Shown here piece by piece: positions 7,679 through 13,765 of a stretch of 22,864 nucleotides of DNA. A program made the position numbers and the translations under genes. Source of the DNA: a virus; IMG/VR virus record IMGVR_UViG_3300007276_000328, positions 1 to 22,864 of that record, one strand, 5' to 3'. The notes under the pieces were generated by a model. The model did no database searches and had not been told where the DNA came from. It was given only the letters and a program-made list of their open reading frames with translations. Positions within the stretch are counted from its first letter, which is position 1. Each line of letters begins with the position of its first letter.

Positions 7679-7754
7679 TTGTTCTTTATTTATATGCAAA
7701 TACCTGGCTCGTAGGTTGGAAACCTACCAACTATTGGCGTTGTTCTTTATCTAT
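7679..7754. repeat. Pair of direct 15-mers flanking a hairpin
   Basis: TTGTTCTTTATTTAT (7679-7693) and TTGTTCTTTATCTAT (7740-7754) differ at one base and are 61 bp apart. Between them lies the 7-bp perfect stem GTAGGTT/AACCTAC with a three-base loop (7711-7727). The arrangement suggests two copies of a protein-binding site or promoter element, possibly for terminase or late transcription. Confidence 0.6.
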
Positions 7755-7887
7755 TTAATCAAAGAGACAGTAAAAAGACAGTAGCAGCTCAACTATCTCT
7801 ATATCCGAACTCATACCCGCTGGCGAGGAGCCAGGCGTTAAGTATAAAAGCACGGAGATCCAAGGTAGTCCAAGCTAGATACAACAA

Positions 7888-7918
7888 AGCCAGGCTAGTA
7901 TCTCTACTGAACCTGGCT
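7888..7918 (-). terminator. Rho-independent-like terminator after the 7931-8335 gene
   Basis: On the minus strand AGCCAGG (7918-7912) pairs with CCTGGCT (7894-7888). An inner AGTA/TACT pair closes a GAGA loop, and TTTGTTGTAT follows. It lies 12 bp beyond the stop of the two-gene operon at 7931-8502, the right place to end it and to separate it from the late genes. Confidence 0.65.
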
Positions 7919-7930
7919 AAATTGTTTTAC

Positions 7931-8335
7931 TTAATGTTTGGCTTTAAAGAATTGATCGTTATCCTCTTTTAATCCTTTAACAAAGTCAGCTAACGGATAT
8001 TGTTGCTGCTTTTTAAAATTTGGAGAGCTGATATATTCTCTATCAACAATATCAAAGTTTTGATCGACCCAATAAACTCCGTTGTCAAAATTATCACAAT
8101 CAAGGTTTTTAAGCATATCAACGCCAAGGCTTAAAGTACCGCCTAAACCATTCGCAATTATTTGAGTTAATCTCGCAACGCCATAACTACCAGATCTTAA
8201 TCCATAATCTTTTGCAGTTTGCAAGAAACCTTCAACGCTGTCTCTGCCTCCATTCCAATGAAGATAGATCCCAACGCTATTTTTATCTTGTTCGCCTTTG
8301 TCATTAACAAAAGCAATAACAGCTCTATTTCCCAT
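7931..8335 (-). CDS. Conserved phage protein, 134 aa (function unknown)
   Basis: A 134-residue soluble protein starting MGNRAVIAFVNDKGE. It contains VGIYLHWNGGRDSVEGFLQ near residues 21-39 and an ending of DFVKGLKEDNDQFFKAKH. Proteins with this 'NRAVI-F...GIYLHWNGG-DSVE-FL' signature occur in phages and mobile elements; I know of no assigned activity. It is the second gene of a two-gene operon: its ATG overlaps the upstream TAA in TAATG, and GGTGG precedes it. A terminator-like hairpin follows the stop. The operon has its own promoter overlapped by two copies of the repeated operator motif, so it is probably repressed in the lysogen. Confidence 0.75.
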   Translation of the reverse strand: MGNRAVIAFVNDKGEQDKNSVGIYLHWNGGRDSVEGFLQTAKDYGLRSGSYGVARLTQIIANGLGGTLSLGVDMLKNLDCDNFDNGVYWVDQNFDIVDREYISSPNFKKQQQYPLADFVKGLKEDNDQFFKAKH

Positions 8336-8502
8336 TATTTACCACCTTTCACAGTTAAACCTTTTTTAACAGCCTTTGCTCTAGCGTCTTTTAAGTTTTC
8401 TGCGTACACATGGTTTTTAGTATCTTTATTATCACCGTTATCTTTTGTAACGCTGCCGTTTGATTTAATTAAAAATCGGTCGTAGTCATAAGCATCTGAC
8501 AT
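8335..8502 (-). CDS. Small charged protein, 55 aa
   Basis: A 55-residue ORF beginning MSDAYDYDRFLIKSNGSV. It is Lys/Asp/Asn rich, with ENLKDARAKAVKKGLTV near the end that looks like one amphipathic helix. A good AAAGGAG site lies upstream of ATG 8502, and its stop overlaps the next start (TAATG), so it is a real coupled gene. It is the first gene after a promoter with a perfect TTGACA box. No known family recognised; small size and promoter position suggest an early host-takeover or regulatory factor, which is inference. Confidence 0.68.
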   Translation of the reverse strand: MSDAYDYDRFLIKSNGSVTKDNGDNKDTKNHVYAENLKDARAKAVKKGLTVKGGK

Positions 8503-8548
8503 TATCTTTGCTCCTTTGTTAAGTTAGTTTTATTTTTCATTCAACTAA

Positions 8549-8577
8549 CGAATATCAAAGCATTACCAATGTGTCAA
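8549..8577 (-). promoter_or_regulatory. Promoter for the 8502 two-gene operon
   Basis: On the minus strand a perfect TTGACA (8577-8572) is followed after 17 bases by TATTCG (8554-8549), with a TGN extended -10 (TG at 8557-8556). Predicted start near 8542, giving a leader of about 40 bases that contains the AAAGGAG site of the 8335-8502 gene. The -35 box lies within an operator-like motif. Confidence 0.6.
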
Positions 8578-8599
8578 TACTTATTACCAACTTGGTTAA
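8564..8599. promoter_or_regulatory. Two operator-like sites at the 8502 promoter
   Basis: TACCAATGTGTCAA (8564-8577) and TACCAACTTGGTTA (8585-8598) each match the window's best motif TACCAAATTGGCAA at 11 of 14 positions. They start 21 bp apart, two helical turns. The first overlaps the TTGACA box and the second lies just upstream, as expected for repressor blocking of RNA polymerase. The second also forms the palindrome ACCAA-C-TTGGT. Confidence 0.6.
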
Positions 8600-9031
8600 T
8601 TAATTATTTTGTAAGCTCGGAATAGCTGTTGTTTGTATTTCTTCCACAATTTTTTTAGCATCAACCATTTCATTCGGTTTTCCCCAACTAACAGTTATTG
8701 TTGTGTCTTGTTTTATATCTTGCTGCAGCTTGTCGCCAAATGTTTTAGCAGCTAACTTTGAAGCCATCCATCGAATGTGGCTCCACTTCTCTCTTAAAAA
8801 ATGTGTCTCTTGTGGTGTCTTTGGTATTTCCATATCTTCCGCTATTTTATCTAATAGAGTGAATACTCCAGTTTGCCTGGCGGCCATAATTTTCTTTTGT
8901 AGTTCCTCATCTTCACGACAATATCTATAAACTGTTGAGGCATCGGGTAACTTCTTATCTCTTGTAATTTTTGATAAAGGCTCGCCAAGCTCTAAACGCT
9001 TGATGATTTCTGTAACTTGTTTTGTATCCAT
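8600..9031 (-). CDS. terS: Terminase small subunit (Sf6 gp1-like)
   Basis: A 143-residue protein with an N-terminal HTH (about residues 1-38, IIKRLELGEPLSKITRDKKL then STVYRYC). A helical oligomerisation part (EELQKKIMAARQTGVFTLLD; WSHIRWMASKLAAKTFGDK) follows, then a C-terminal tail. This is the pattern of Sf6-type terminase small subunits that recognise the packaging site and load DNA onto TerL. It overlaps the HGGxSTG gene by 40 bp and is the last gene of the leftward operon; the 8502 promoter lies just past it. Its separation from terL by about 1.3 kb is unusual. No Shine-Dalgarno site is visible, so translation may depend on coupling to the upstream gene. Confidence 0.78.
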   Translation of the reverse strand: MDTKQVTEIIKRLELGEPLSKITRDKKLPDASTVYRYCREDEELQKKIMAARQTGVFTLLDKIAEDMEIPKTPQETHFLREKWSHIRWMASKLAAKTFGDKLQQDIKQDTTITVSWGKPNEMVDAKKIVEEIQTTAIPSLQNN

Positions 9032-9246
9032 ATTAATAATTGTTCATCAGTATAATTTTTAAATTGTTTTAAATTTTTGTAAGCAATTAATTTGCCTTCT
9101 AATGTTATGGCTCCCGTTGAAGCTCCACCATGGAAGCGACACCGATAATAACCCGACTTTTTTAAATATCCCTTTGCTCTACACTGTTTACCAGATGTTC
9201 TTGCGATACTTTCGCATTGGATTTTTTTAAGTGGATGACCAGCCAT
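8992..9246 (-). CDS. HGGxSTG domain-containing protein
   Basis: An 84-residue protein with the HGGASTG motif at residues 39-45 and likely zinc ligands Cys11, Cys22, Cys36 and His39 (CRFHGG). The family is common in phages and mobile elements, usually close to the terminase genes; its biochemical role is not settled. It starts at ATG 9246, right after a small hairpin at 9254-9269, and lacks a clear ribosome-binding site. It overlaps terS by 40 bp, which fits co-translation and a possible packaging or HNH-like accessory function. Confidence 0.75.
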   Translation of the reverse strand: MAGHPLKKIQCESIARTSGKQCRAKGYLKKSGYYRCRFHGGASTGAITLEGKLIAYKNLKQFKNYTDEQLLIWIQNKLQKSSSV

Positions 9247-9253
9247 AATGTTC

Positions 9254-9269
9254 GGATATTTTTATATCC
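9254..9269 (-). repeat. Hairpin in front of the HGGxSTG gene
   Basis: GGATAT (9254-9259) and ATATCC (9264-9269) form a perfect 6-bp stem with a four-base loop, 8 bp before ATG 9246. No ribosome-binding site is visible there. The hairpin could regulate translation of the HGGxSTG-terS pair or mark a processing site. Confidence 0.5.
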
Positions 9270-9288
9270 AACTGTACTCTTTCAATTA

Positions 9289-9672
9289 CTAAATTAGATC
9301 AATCTTGTCTATAAGTGATTTTGATAGTTTACTTTCAAGATTAAAAACTGCGTTGATATATTTTTTCTTAATTGTCACTCGATGGCAGCCAAACATTTTA
9401 CCAAGAGCGACCCAGGAATAACGTTTTGATCTTTGCCACAAGATCTGTCTTTCTTTTAATTCAACCAAGGGTAACAATTCACAGATTGTTAGATCCCAGC
9501 AATTAATTTGTTTGTTATTGGCTCGAAGTTTTAATTTATCTTTATTGGCATGGAAGCCGTGATCTCCAGGATCATAAGAAAACTTTAATATATCAAACAT
9601 TGAGGCAGCTTTTGGAAGTTTAGGCTTTGGCATAAATCGTTCAGCCATGCCAGCTTCGTCTAGTATTTCCAT
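9289..9672 (-). CDS. HTH protein resembling DUF6362, 127 aa
   Basis: From ATG 9672 the protein has 127 residues; a TTG eight codons upstream is less likely, because AAGG lies 11-14 bases before the ATG. The C-terminal half reads WQRSKRYSWVALGKMFGCHRVTIKKKY, a clear helix-turn-helix in the style of DUF6362 proteins ('R---W--I---FGVSR-T--RR---AL'). These are found near phage terminase and replication genes. It lies in the leftward operon between an HTH_36-like protein and HGGxSTG/terS. A DNA-binding regulator of late genes or packaging is plausible; not proven. Confidence 0.7.
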   Translation of the reverse strand: MEILDEAGMAERFMPKPKLPKAASMFDILKFSYDPGDHGFHANKDKLKLRANNKQINCWDLTICELLPLVELKERQILWQRSKRYSWVALGKMFGCHRVTIKKKYINAVFNLESKLSKSLIDKIDLI

Positions 9673-9692
9673 CAATTTTACGCACCTTAACT

Positions 9693-10280
9693 TCAAACAG
9701 CCACCTTCACGATGGCATCAAACTTTTTTATAGGTTCGTCTTTCTTCCACTTATGTTTAGCAATCTTATCCCCGTTCTTATTTCTGTATTCAATGCTATC
9801 TCCATATTCAGCAACATAATTATATTGCTCGCCATTATATTCTATTGATGTTCCACTATGTTTAGCGGTGGGGGGAGAGTATCTTGCTCTTTGATAGCTA
9901 TTATATTTTTTAAATCTATTATAGTTAATATTATTAGTTTTATTAATATCAGTCGAATTTGAAACATCAGATGTTGCAAAAGTGGAACGTATGTTGTTTT
10001 TCCTTATTTCTTGCAGCTTTAATTGTTGTGGCAAATAATATTCATTAGTCGAGGATCTACGCTTAACAGTTACGTAACCCAGCTTGGCAAGGTGGAGAAT
10101 GCACCGATAGATGGCCGTACGAGACATCCCAATAGCCTTCGAGATAGTTGCGTGCCTTGGATAGCAAATTCCAGTTTCCTTGTTCATATAGCTTACCAGG
10201 CACGAATAGACCCTATAATCTTGGTTGCTTACCCTCACGTCTTTTAGCACTGTCAAATCTGATACAAAAAATAAACTCAT
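9693..10280 (-). CDS. HTH_36-type winged-helix protein, 195 aa
   Basis: ATG 10280 is chosen because it overlaps the upstream stop in ATGA; a TTG seven codons earlier is possible. Residues about 10-85 read as a replication-initiator-style winged helix: VSNQDYRVYSCLVSYMN, then TGICYPRHATISKAIGMSRTAIYRCILHLAKLGYV, then a wing. This pattern (Pfam HTH_36) is common in phage replication or regulatory proteins of the lambda O / DnaD-like kind. The C-terminal part is polar with a small beta-rich end (SIEYNGEQYNYVAEYGD). No replicative helicase or loader is seen nearby, so origin binding is possible but transcriptional control equally so. Confidence 0.75.
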   Translation of the reverse strand: MSLFFVSDLTVLKDVRVSNQDYRVYSCLVSYMNKETGICYPRHATISKAIGMSRTAIYRCILHLAKLGYVTVKRRSSTNEYYLPQQLKLQEIRKNNIRSTFATSDVSNSTDINKTNNINYNRFKKYNSYQRARYSPPTAKHSGTSIEYNGEQYNYVAEYGDSIEYRNKNGDKIAKHKWKKDEPIKKFDAIVKVAV

Positions 10281-10672
10281 TGCGTAACTTTCTTTGAACA
10301 ATTGATATTATGTTGATCTTGTAAAAATTCTAATATTTGGAACCAGCCTTCTGGGAGAACTAAAGTCTCTTGGCTTCTTGTTGGGGTTAGCTGCGTAACT
10401 CTCAAGCTCTCAACTATTCTATTCTTATCAACCTTATAAAAAACCAGGAAGGAAGGTAAACCAGCTAATCTTGCTAGAGCTTCAGTTGTCGTTGTCGCTT
10501 TCCACGTCTGGCCCCGATCTAAACACGTCTCGGCCAGATACAACGGATCCTTACAATTCTTGCAAATCCCGCAAGCATCAACATCAATCATGTAAACATT
10601 ATTTTCTCTGCACCACTCCGAATACGGATCGCCAGTATTAAAATAGTTTCCGTGAACAGTTCCTCTGGCCAC
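10277..10672 (-). CDS. Cys-rich protein, possible nuclease-like fold, 131 aa
   Basis: Starts with GTG at 10672, overlapping the stop of the upstream gene by one base; GGGGATC lies before it. It has a C-x2-C-x2-C cluster (Cys34, Cys37, Cys40) plus Cys21 and Cys50, consistent with a zinc site. Around it, YMIDVDA, then YLAET, Lys58 and LARLAGLPSFLVFYKV resemble the core of PD-(D/E)XK-type enzymes (Asp30/32, Glu48, Lys58). The spacing is not canonical, so this is a weak suggestion. Part of the leftward operon after cro. Function unknown. Confidence 0.68.
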   Translation of the reverse strand: MARGTVHGNYFNTGDPYSEWCRENNVYMIDVDACGICKNCKDPLYLAETCLDRGQTWKATTTTEALARLAGLPSFLVFYKVDKNRIVESLRVTQLTPTRSQETLVLPEGWFQILEFLQDQHNINCSKKVTQ

Positions 10673-10929
10673 TATAGATCCCCTTTTTTTCTCAACTCAT
10701 TTAATGGATCTTTAAGATGTTTAATTTCTTCTTGTAGATCTTTAATCTCTATTCTTAAATCCGCATTAATTTTTTGGTGTCCAGCGTTTACTATCTTGTA
10801 ATTGTCAAATTCTTCCTGGATACGATCTATTTCTTTTTTAAGATCCCAAATTTTATCATTAACCTTTTTGTTATCTCGTGGGTAACTATTAATTTTAACT
10901 TCGTTTTCGTATGTTTTATCTTCAGCCAT
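10672..10929 (-). CDS. Coiled-coil protein, 85 aa
   Basis: ATG 10929 is preferred over an upstream GTG because GGGGAG lies eight bases before it and the upstream TAA overlaps it (TAATG). The protein is mostly charged heptad-like sequence: KKVNDKIWDLKKEIDRIQEE and later RIEIKDLQEEIKHLKDPLN, so a long parallel coiled coil is likely. No membrane segment. It may bridge partners or sequester a host factor; nothing more specific can be read. Confidence 0.68.
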   Translation of the reverse strand: MAEDKTYENEVKINSYPRDNKKVNDKIWDLKKEIDRIQEEFDNYKIVNAGHQKINADLRIEIKDLQEEIKHLKDPLNELRKKGDL

Positions 10930-11096
10930 TACACGCACTCCCCAGGATCTAATGCTAACGGGTAACGCTTAACGTAAATCATGTACGCAGCGCAAAACTT
11001 ATCCCATTCATATTTAACTAGATCTATTGTTTGATTTTCAGTTTGTTTCGGAAATAAAATTACAGCTGCAACAAAAACTAAAATTAAATATTTCAT
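10929..11096 (-). CDS. Small exported or membrane-anchored protein, 55 aa
   Basis: Too short for usual gene finders but well supported: start MKYLILVFVAAVILFPKQ is a signal-peptide-like or single membrane helix. A 35-residue tail with KYEWDKFCAAYMIYVKRYP and two cysteines (CV at the end, C35) follows. Its stop overlaps the next ATG (TAATG), and its own ATG overlaps the upstream stop (ATGA). An inner-membrane or periplasmic peptide in the cro operon could act in superinfection exclusion or host envelope change; that is inference. Confidence 0.65.
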   Translation of the reverse strand: MKYLILVFVAAVILFPKQTENQTIDLVKYEWDKFCAAYMIYVKRYPLALDPGECV

Positions 11097-11386
11097 TTTG
11101 TGAATATGATCTCCGTAACTTCTTGCACCCAGGCAGCGGGTATAGTTGTGACGTTGCCTACTGTAAGACTTCCGTCTTCGTCATCGATAATGTAGTCGGT
11201 AAAGAGTGTAATTTTTTCTCTTGTTTGGATAAGTTTATAACCCAACGAACGAGGGATAGCGGGTTTGGCTGCAACTGCTTTGTCGATTGACAACCAGCTA
11301 CTATCACTAACAGCATCAAACCACTTAACTTCAACCAACGGGTAATCATTTATATTTCCACTTAATTTCTGTTTCTTTTTATTCAT
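11093..11386 (-). CDS. Conserved phage protein, 97 aa
   Basis: A 97-residue protein with LVEVKWFDAVSDSSWLSIDKA near residues 17-37, then SLGYKLIQTREKITLFTDY and VTTIPAAWVQEVTEI. This order ('V-W-D---S--W------a.........GyLi-----i-l------------IP--wV--i--l') is familiar from small phage proteins of unknown role. It forms a small beta-rich domain with no membrane segment. It lies directly after the Cro-like gene with 8 bp overlap and is coupled to the 55-residue exported gene (ATGA). Early-lytic expression is likely. Confidence 0.72.
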   Translation of the reverse strand: MNKKKQKLSGNINDYPLVEVKWFDAVSDSSWLSIDKAVAAKPAIPRSLGYKLIQTREKITLFTDYIIDDEDGSLTVGNVTTIPAAWVQEVTEIIFTK

Positions 11387-11576
11387 AAAAACTAGACGGC
11401 ATCACTTTGCCTTTGGTTTTTTCTTTGATAATTTTCATCCAATTTGATCTTGGAACCCGTTGACCCTTGCACCATCTCAAAGTAGTAGCTGCTGGAGAAA
11501 CCCCAGAAACACCAATAAAATCAGCTAGTTTTTTGTATGATAAGCCTTTACTCACTCTAAATTGTTCTAATTGCAT
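11379..11576 (-). CDS. Cro-like HTH regulator, 65 aa
   Basis: A 65-residue single-domain helix-turn-helix protein: MQLEQFRVSKGLSYKKLADFIG then PAATTLRWCKGQRVPRSNWM, the XRE/Cro type. It lies divergent to the larger repressor gene across a 139-bp gap, giving the classic cro/cI layout. It is the first gene of the leftward operon that ends with terS. The promoter for it has a TATACT box and overlaps operator-like sites, so it should be silent in the lysogen and active in lytic growth. No ligand-binding or protease domain. Confidence 0.8.
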   Translation of the reverse strand: MQLEQFRVSKGLSYKKLADFIGVSGVSPAATTLRWCKGQRVPRSNWMKIIKEKTKGKVMPSSFYE

Positions 11577-11597
11577 ACATTGTCTTTAAGGAAACGA

Positions 11598-11634
11598 TAC
11601 CTTATTGGCAAGTATAATTAACCAAAGTTGTTAA
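11598..11634. promoter_or_regulatory. Operator/promoter of the Cro-like leftward operon
   Basis: TACCTTATTGGCAA (11598-11611) matches the motif TACCAAATTGGCAA at 12 of 14. A weaker copy, AACCAAAGTTGTTA (starting 11620), lies 22 bp on. On the minus strand TATACT (11616-11611) is a good -10 box directly between them; the -35 region (near ATCTGT) is poor. The predicted start near 11604 gives a leader of about 28 bases to ATG 11576. The placement would let a repressor block this promoter. Confidence 0.6.
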
Positions 11635-11680
11635 CAGATGACCAGGGTTGTAATTACTTTTTAATAATTGGTAAAATAAA

Positions 11681-11709
11681 TTGACATAATACTAATGTTG
11701 TGTTTCATT
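11681..11709 (+). promoter_or_regulatory. Possible repressor-gene promoter
   Basis: A perfect TTGACA at 11681-11686 is followed after 17 bases by a weak TTCATT (11704-11709), which predicts a start at about 11716, exactly the ATG chosen for the repressor. A half operator TTGGTAA (11668-11674) lies just upstream, as in activator-dependent repressor-maintenance promoters. The poor -10 box keeps confidence low. Confidence 0.4.
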
Positions 11710-11715
11710 GCCGTT

Positions 11716-12444
11716 ATGGTAAAAATAGTTGATATTGGAAAATTAAACGCTATTAACGCTGATATGTTTTTAAAAAAGAAAATGGATGAGGTGGGTATGG
11801 CAGCTTCAGAGCTTGCTCACAAATTAAAAGTTTCTCCCGTTACAGTTCATAGATGGTTAAACACCAGCAGAAAAGTTAGTCCAGAACAAGCTATAGAAAT
11901 TGCTAAAATTATTAACTGTGATCCAACAGAGATATTATTTCCTACAAAAAAATTTGATACTGTTCAGCTTCATTCTTATGCTGAAGATTATATGGTTAAA
12001 AAATTACATAAAAAAAATTACAGAGATGTTATAATACCTAGTGGTTTTTACACACCACAAACAAAAGCTGTTCAATTTTATGCACCAGGCAGAGAAGCTC
12101 ATAACGAAATACATTTATTTGAAAGAGGCGGAACTGCAGATTATGATTATAATGGTTTTAGTGAGGATGCTATTAACAGCACTTGCTATGTTGAGCCAAC
12201 TGAAAAAGCTAGAAAAAAAGGTTTTAGGGATATTATTTGTTTAATTGAAATAGATAAAACACAAACTACTTTTAGATTAAATTTATTACATCCAGAAACT
12301 AAAAAACTAATATCTAAAATAGCAACCAATGTAGATCCTAGAGACATTAAAATTGCAGCTCCAAGAAAAATGACTTTTTTTGAAAGTTATAATAAATATA
12401 AGCCTGGCAGATTGGCTTCTAATAAAACAAATCCCTTTAAATAA
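11716..12444 (+). CDS. CI-like phage repressor with atypical C-terminal domain, 242 aa
   Basis: From ATG 11716 (an upstream ATG at 11695 would add seven residues but lies before the predicted transcript start). Residues about 11-65 form an XRE-type HTH: GMAASELAHKLKVSPVTVHRWLNTSRKVS, then IAKIINCDPTEILF. The C-terminal 160 residues are beta-rich (VIIPSGFYTPQTKAVQFYAPG; FRDIICLIEIDKTQTTFRLNLL). They may be a degenerate S24/LexA-like fold, but no Ala-Gly cleavage site or Ser-Met catalytic motif is visible. It is divergent to the Cro-like gene and is the best candidate for the protein binding the repeated operator. Induction without RecA-type self-cleavage is suggested. Confidence 0.78.
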   Translation: MVKIVDIGKLNAINADMFLKKKMDEVGMAASELAHKLKVSPVTVHRWLNTSRKVSPEQAIEIAKIINCDPTEILFPTKKFDTVQLHSYAEDYMVKKLHKKNYRDVIIPSGFYTPQTKAVQFYAPGREAHNEIHLFERGGTADYDYNGFSEDAINSTCYVEPTEKARKKGFRDIICLIEIDKTQTTFRLNLLHPETKKLISKIATNVDPRDIKIAAPRKMTFFESYNKYKPGRLASNKTNPFK

Positions 12445-12453
12445 TTATCCACA
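12445..12453 (+). promoter_or_regulatory. Consensus DnaA box
   Basis: TTATCCACA, an exact match to the bacterial DnaA-box consensus TTATNCACA, sits directly after the repressor stop and 107 bp before the nuclease gene. It is in non-coding DNA next to operator sites. One box alone does not make an origin, but it may link early transcription or replication to host DnaA. Confidence 0.45.
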
Positions 12454-12473
12454 ACTAATACAACCAGCGATTT

Positions 12474-12531
12474 TACCTAAATGGTAATTTAATTTGCCAA
12501 TAAGGATAATTATGTTTACCAATCGTTCCAA
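12474..12531 (+). promoter_or_regulatory. Operator sites and promoter of the recombination operon
   Basis: TACCTAAATGGTAA (12474-12487; 11 of 14 to the motif and itself TTACC-TAAAT-GGTAA) and TTGCCAATAAGG (12494-12505) lie 20 bp apart. The second is identical over 12 bases to the site in front of cro, read on its other strand. A half-site TACCAA (12517-12522) lies in a TTTACC -35-like box (12515-12520), with TATTTA (12537-12542) 16 bases on. Predicted start is about 3 bases before ATG 12552, so the transcript is nearly leaderless. Confidence 0.55.
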
Positions 12532-12551
12532 TAAAGTATTTAATTTGTATT

Positions 12552-13493
12552 ATGGAACCAGAGTTAAAAGACGATTTTTTAGAAAATATTGTAGAGCTTC
12601 CGCAATGGGTAGAGCTTTATAAAATTAATCATTGGTCGCCTTCTCAATTAAATTCTATGGATTGTATGTGGGGATATAAATATTTGTATCTTACACAAGA
12701 GCAACGAAGAAAACTTCCAATCAATTCTAAAATGTTTACGGGTGTTTGCCTTGGCGACATGGGGATCCTAGTATTTGGCAAATATTTATGGGAAACAAAA
12801 ATTGGTAAAGGTTTAGTTAAAACAGAGATCTTACCTCAAAGAAAAATATTTGATAAAATCTTAGAAAAATTTAATGCGTATGAGCCAGCAGATGATGCAG
12901 ATAAAGCGCAGCATGACGTAGCAAGATTAGGTTTAGCAAAATCATTTTTAACTTTAAAAAATGGAATAAGAGAAATTAATTTAACCTCCCCTATTGAATG
13001 TGAAAGATGCGTAACGCTAACATTGGATGGCTGCGTTCTACCTACAATTGGAAGAATAGATTTTGAAGATGAACATAATTTTGTTGAAATGAAAACAAAA
13101 CATAGAAAGAAAAATAGACCCAGAAAAGATGGTACTTCAAACTATTCACTCCCTAAACTAGATGAAGGTTATATGGGATGGGAAGAACACGTTAGCCAGG
13201 TGGCGTTTTATTACTTTGCTTGTGAAGAAAAAAAGAAACCACACTTGTTCGTAATGAACGAAGAAGATTATAAAATTTTTACCCCAGAAAATTGCGAGGA
13301 TTTAAAACCAGAAAACTTGCGCAAACGTCTTAACAAATTAACCATGACAGCTAAACGTAGAGAAAGAGTTATGGCAAATCATGCTGGCAAGAATACTTGG
13401 CATCAAGATATTAATCCAGACTTTGGCCACTTCTTTTGGAAAAACATGGGAGAGCATTTAGATAATGCAAAAAAATTATGGGGTTTAAATTGA
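12552..13493 (+). CDS. PD-(D/E)XK exonuclease (RecB/Cas4-like), 313 aa
   Basis: Catalytic core seen directly: GRID with Asp170, then VEMKTK giving Glu179 and Lys181 (D-x8-E-x-K), and the QxxxY helix motif QVAFY (Gln216, Tyr220) typical of RecB/Cas4/lambda-exonuclease relatives. An N-terminal WSPSQLNSMDCMWGYKYLYL (about residues 28-47) resembles the 'S-S-l--y--CP--y-y' start of RecB-family nucleases. No four-Cys iron-sulphur cluster is clear. It heads the rightward operon, followed by an annealing-protein candidate and an SSB-like protein, so it probably supplies 3' tails for phage recombination. No ribosome-binding site is present before ATG 12552. Confidence 0.82.
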   Translation: MEPELKDDFLENIVELPQWVELYKINHWSPSQLNSMDCMWGYKYLYLTQEQRRKLPINSKMFTGVCLGDMGILVFGKYLWETKIGKGLVKTEILPQRKIFDKILEKFNAYEPADDADKAQHDVARLGLAKSFLTLKNGIREINLTSPIECERCVTLTLDGCVLPTIGRIDFEDEHNFVEMKTKHRKKNRPRKDGTSNYSLPKLDEGYMGWEEHVSQVAFYYFACEEKKKPHLFVMNEEDYKIFTPENCEDLKPENLRKRLNKLTMTAKRRERVMANHAGKNTWHQDINPDFGHFFWKNMGEHLDNAKKLWGLN

Positions 13494-13765
13494 AAAAATT
13501 AAAAGATGATCCGTTAGTTATGAATTTACAGCCATGGTTGCTGAACCGATATTTAACAAAGAAAAAAAATAGTTATACTAGCAAAGGTTTATGGTGGCCT
13601 ATAAGCCTTGTTATAATTATTTTAGGCTTAGCTCTCTTGGTCGTTAGCTTTGTTAAATATAGCCAGAGTAGTCGTACAGCGATGTATGACAAGGGTTTTA
13701 ATACAGCAGTATTCTTTTCCCTTCATTCAAGCTCTGGCTATTTAAAAAAGGATTATCATGGGTAA
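13478..13765 (+). CDS. Single-pass membrane protein, 95 aa
   Basis: One strong membrane helix, about residues 38-60 (GLWWPISLVIIILGLALLVV), with a basic N-terminal part (Lys-rich, probably cytoplasmic) and a short polar C-terminal tail. It overlaps the nuclease gene by 16 bp. The first ATG (13478) has only a weak ribosome-binding site; ATG 13520 is an alternative that keeps the helix. It sits between the nuclease and annealing candidates, a strange place for a membrane protein, so it may anchor the recombination complex or be an unrelated early gene. Function unknown. Confidence 0.62.
   Translation: MGFKLKKLKDDPLVMNLQPWLLNRYLTKKKNSYTSKGLWWPISLVIIILGLALLVVSFVKYSQSSRTAMYDKGFNTAVFFSLHSSSGYLKKDYHG

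Larger units (their letters stand above)
7584..7930. other. Structured non-coding region upstream of the packaging/head genes
   Basis: No convincing gene on either strand over 347 bp. It is locally more GC-rich than its flanks and dense in short stems: GTAGGTT-GGA-AACCTAC (7711-7727), TGGC-GAGGA-GCCA (7821-7833), and a terminator-like stem at 7888-7918. The near-identical 15-mers TTGTTCTTTATTTAT (7679-7693) and TTGTTCTTTATCTAT (7740-7754) lie 61 bp apart. CCTGGC/GCCAGG recurs at about 7703, 7829, 7889 and 7912. It may hold a late promoter, a packaging (pac/cos) site or an untranslated RNA; which one cannot be told by eye. Confidence 0.5.

Noticed and set aside
7752-7813. Short minus-strand ORF (19 aa) in the non-coding region
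   Set aside because: No ribosome-binding site, no coupling, and it lies among the hairpins; chance ORF more likely.
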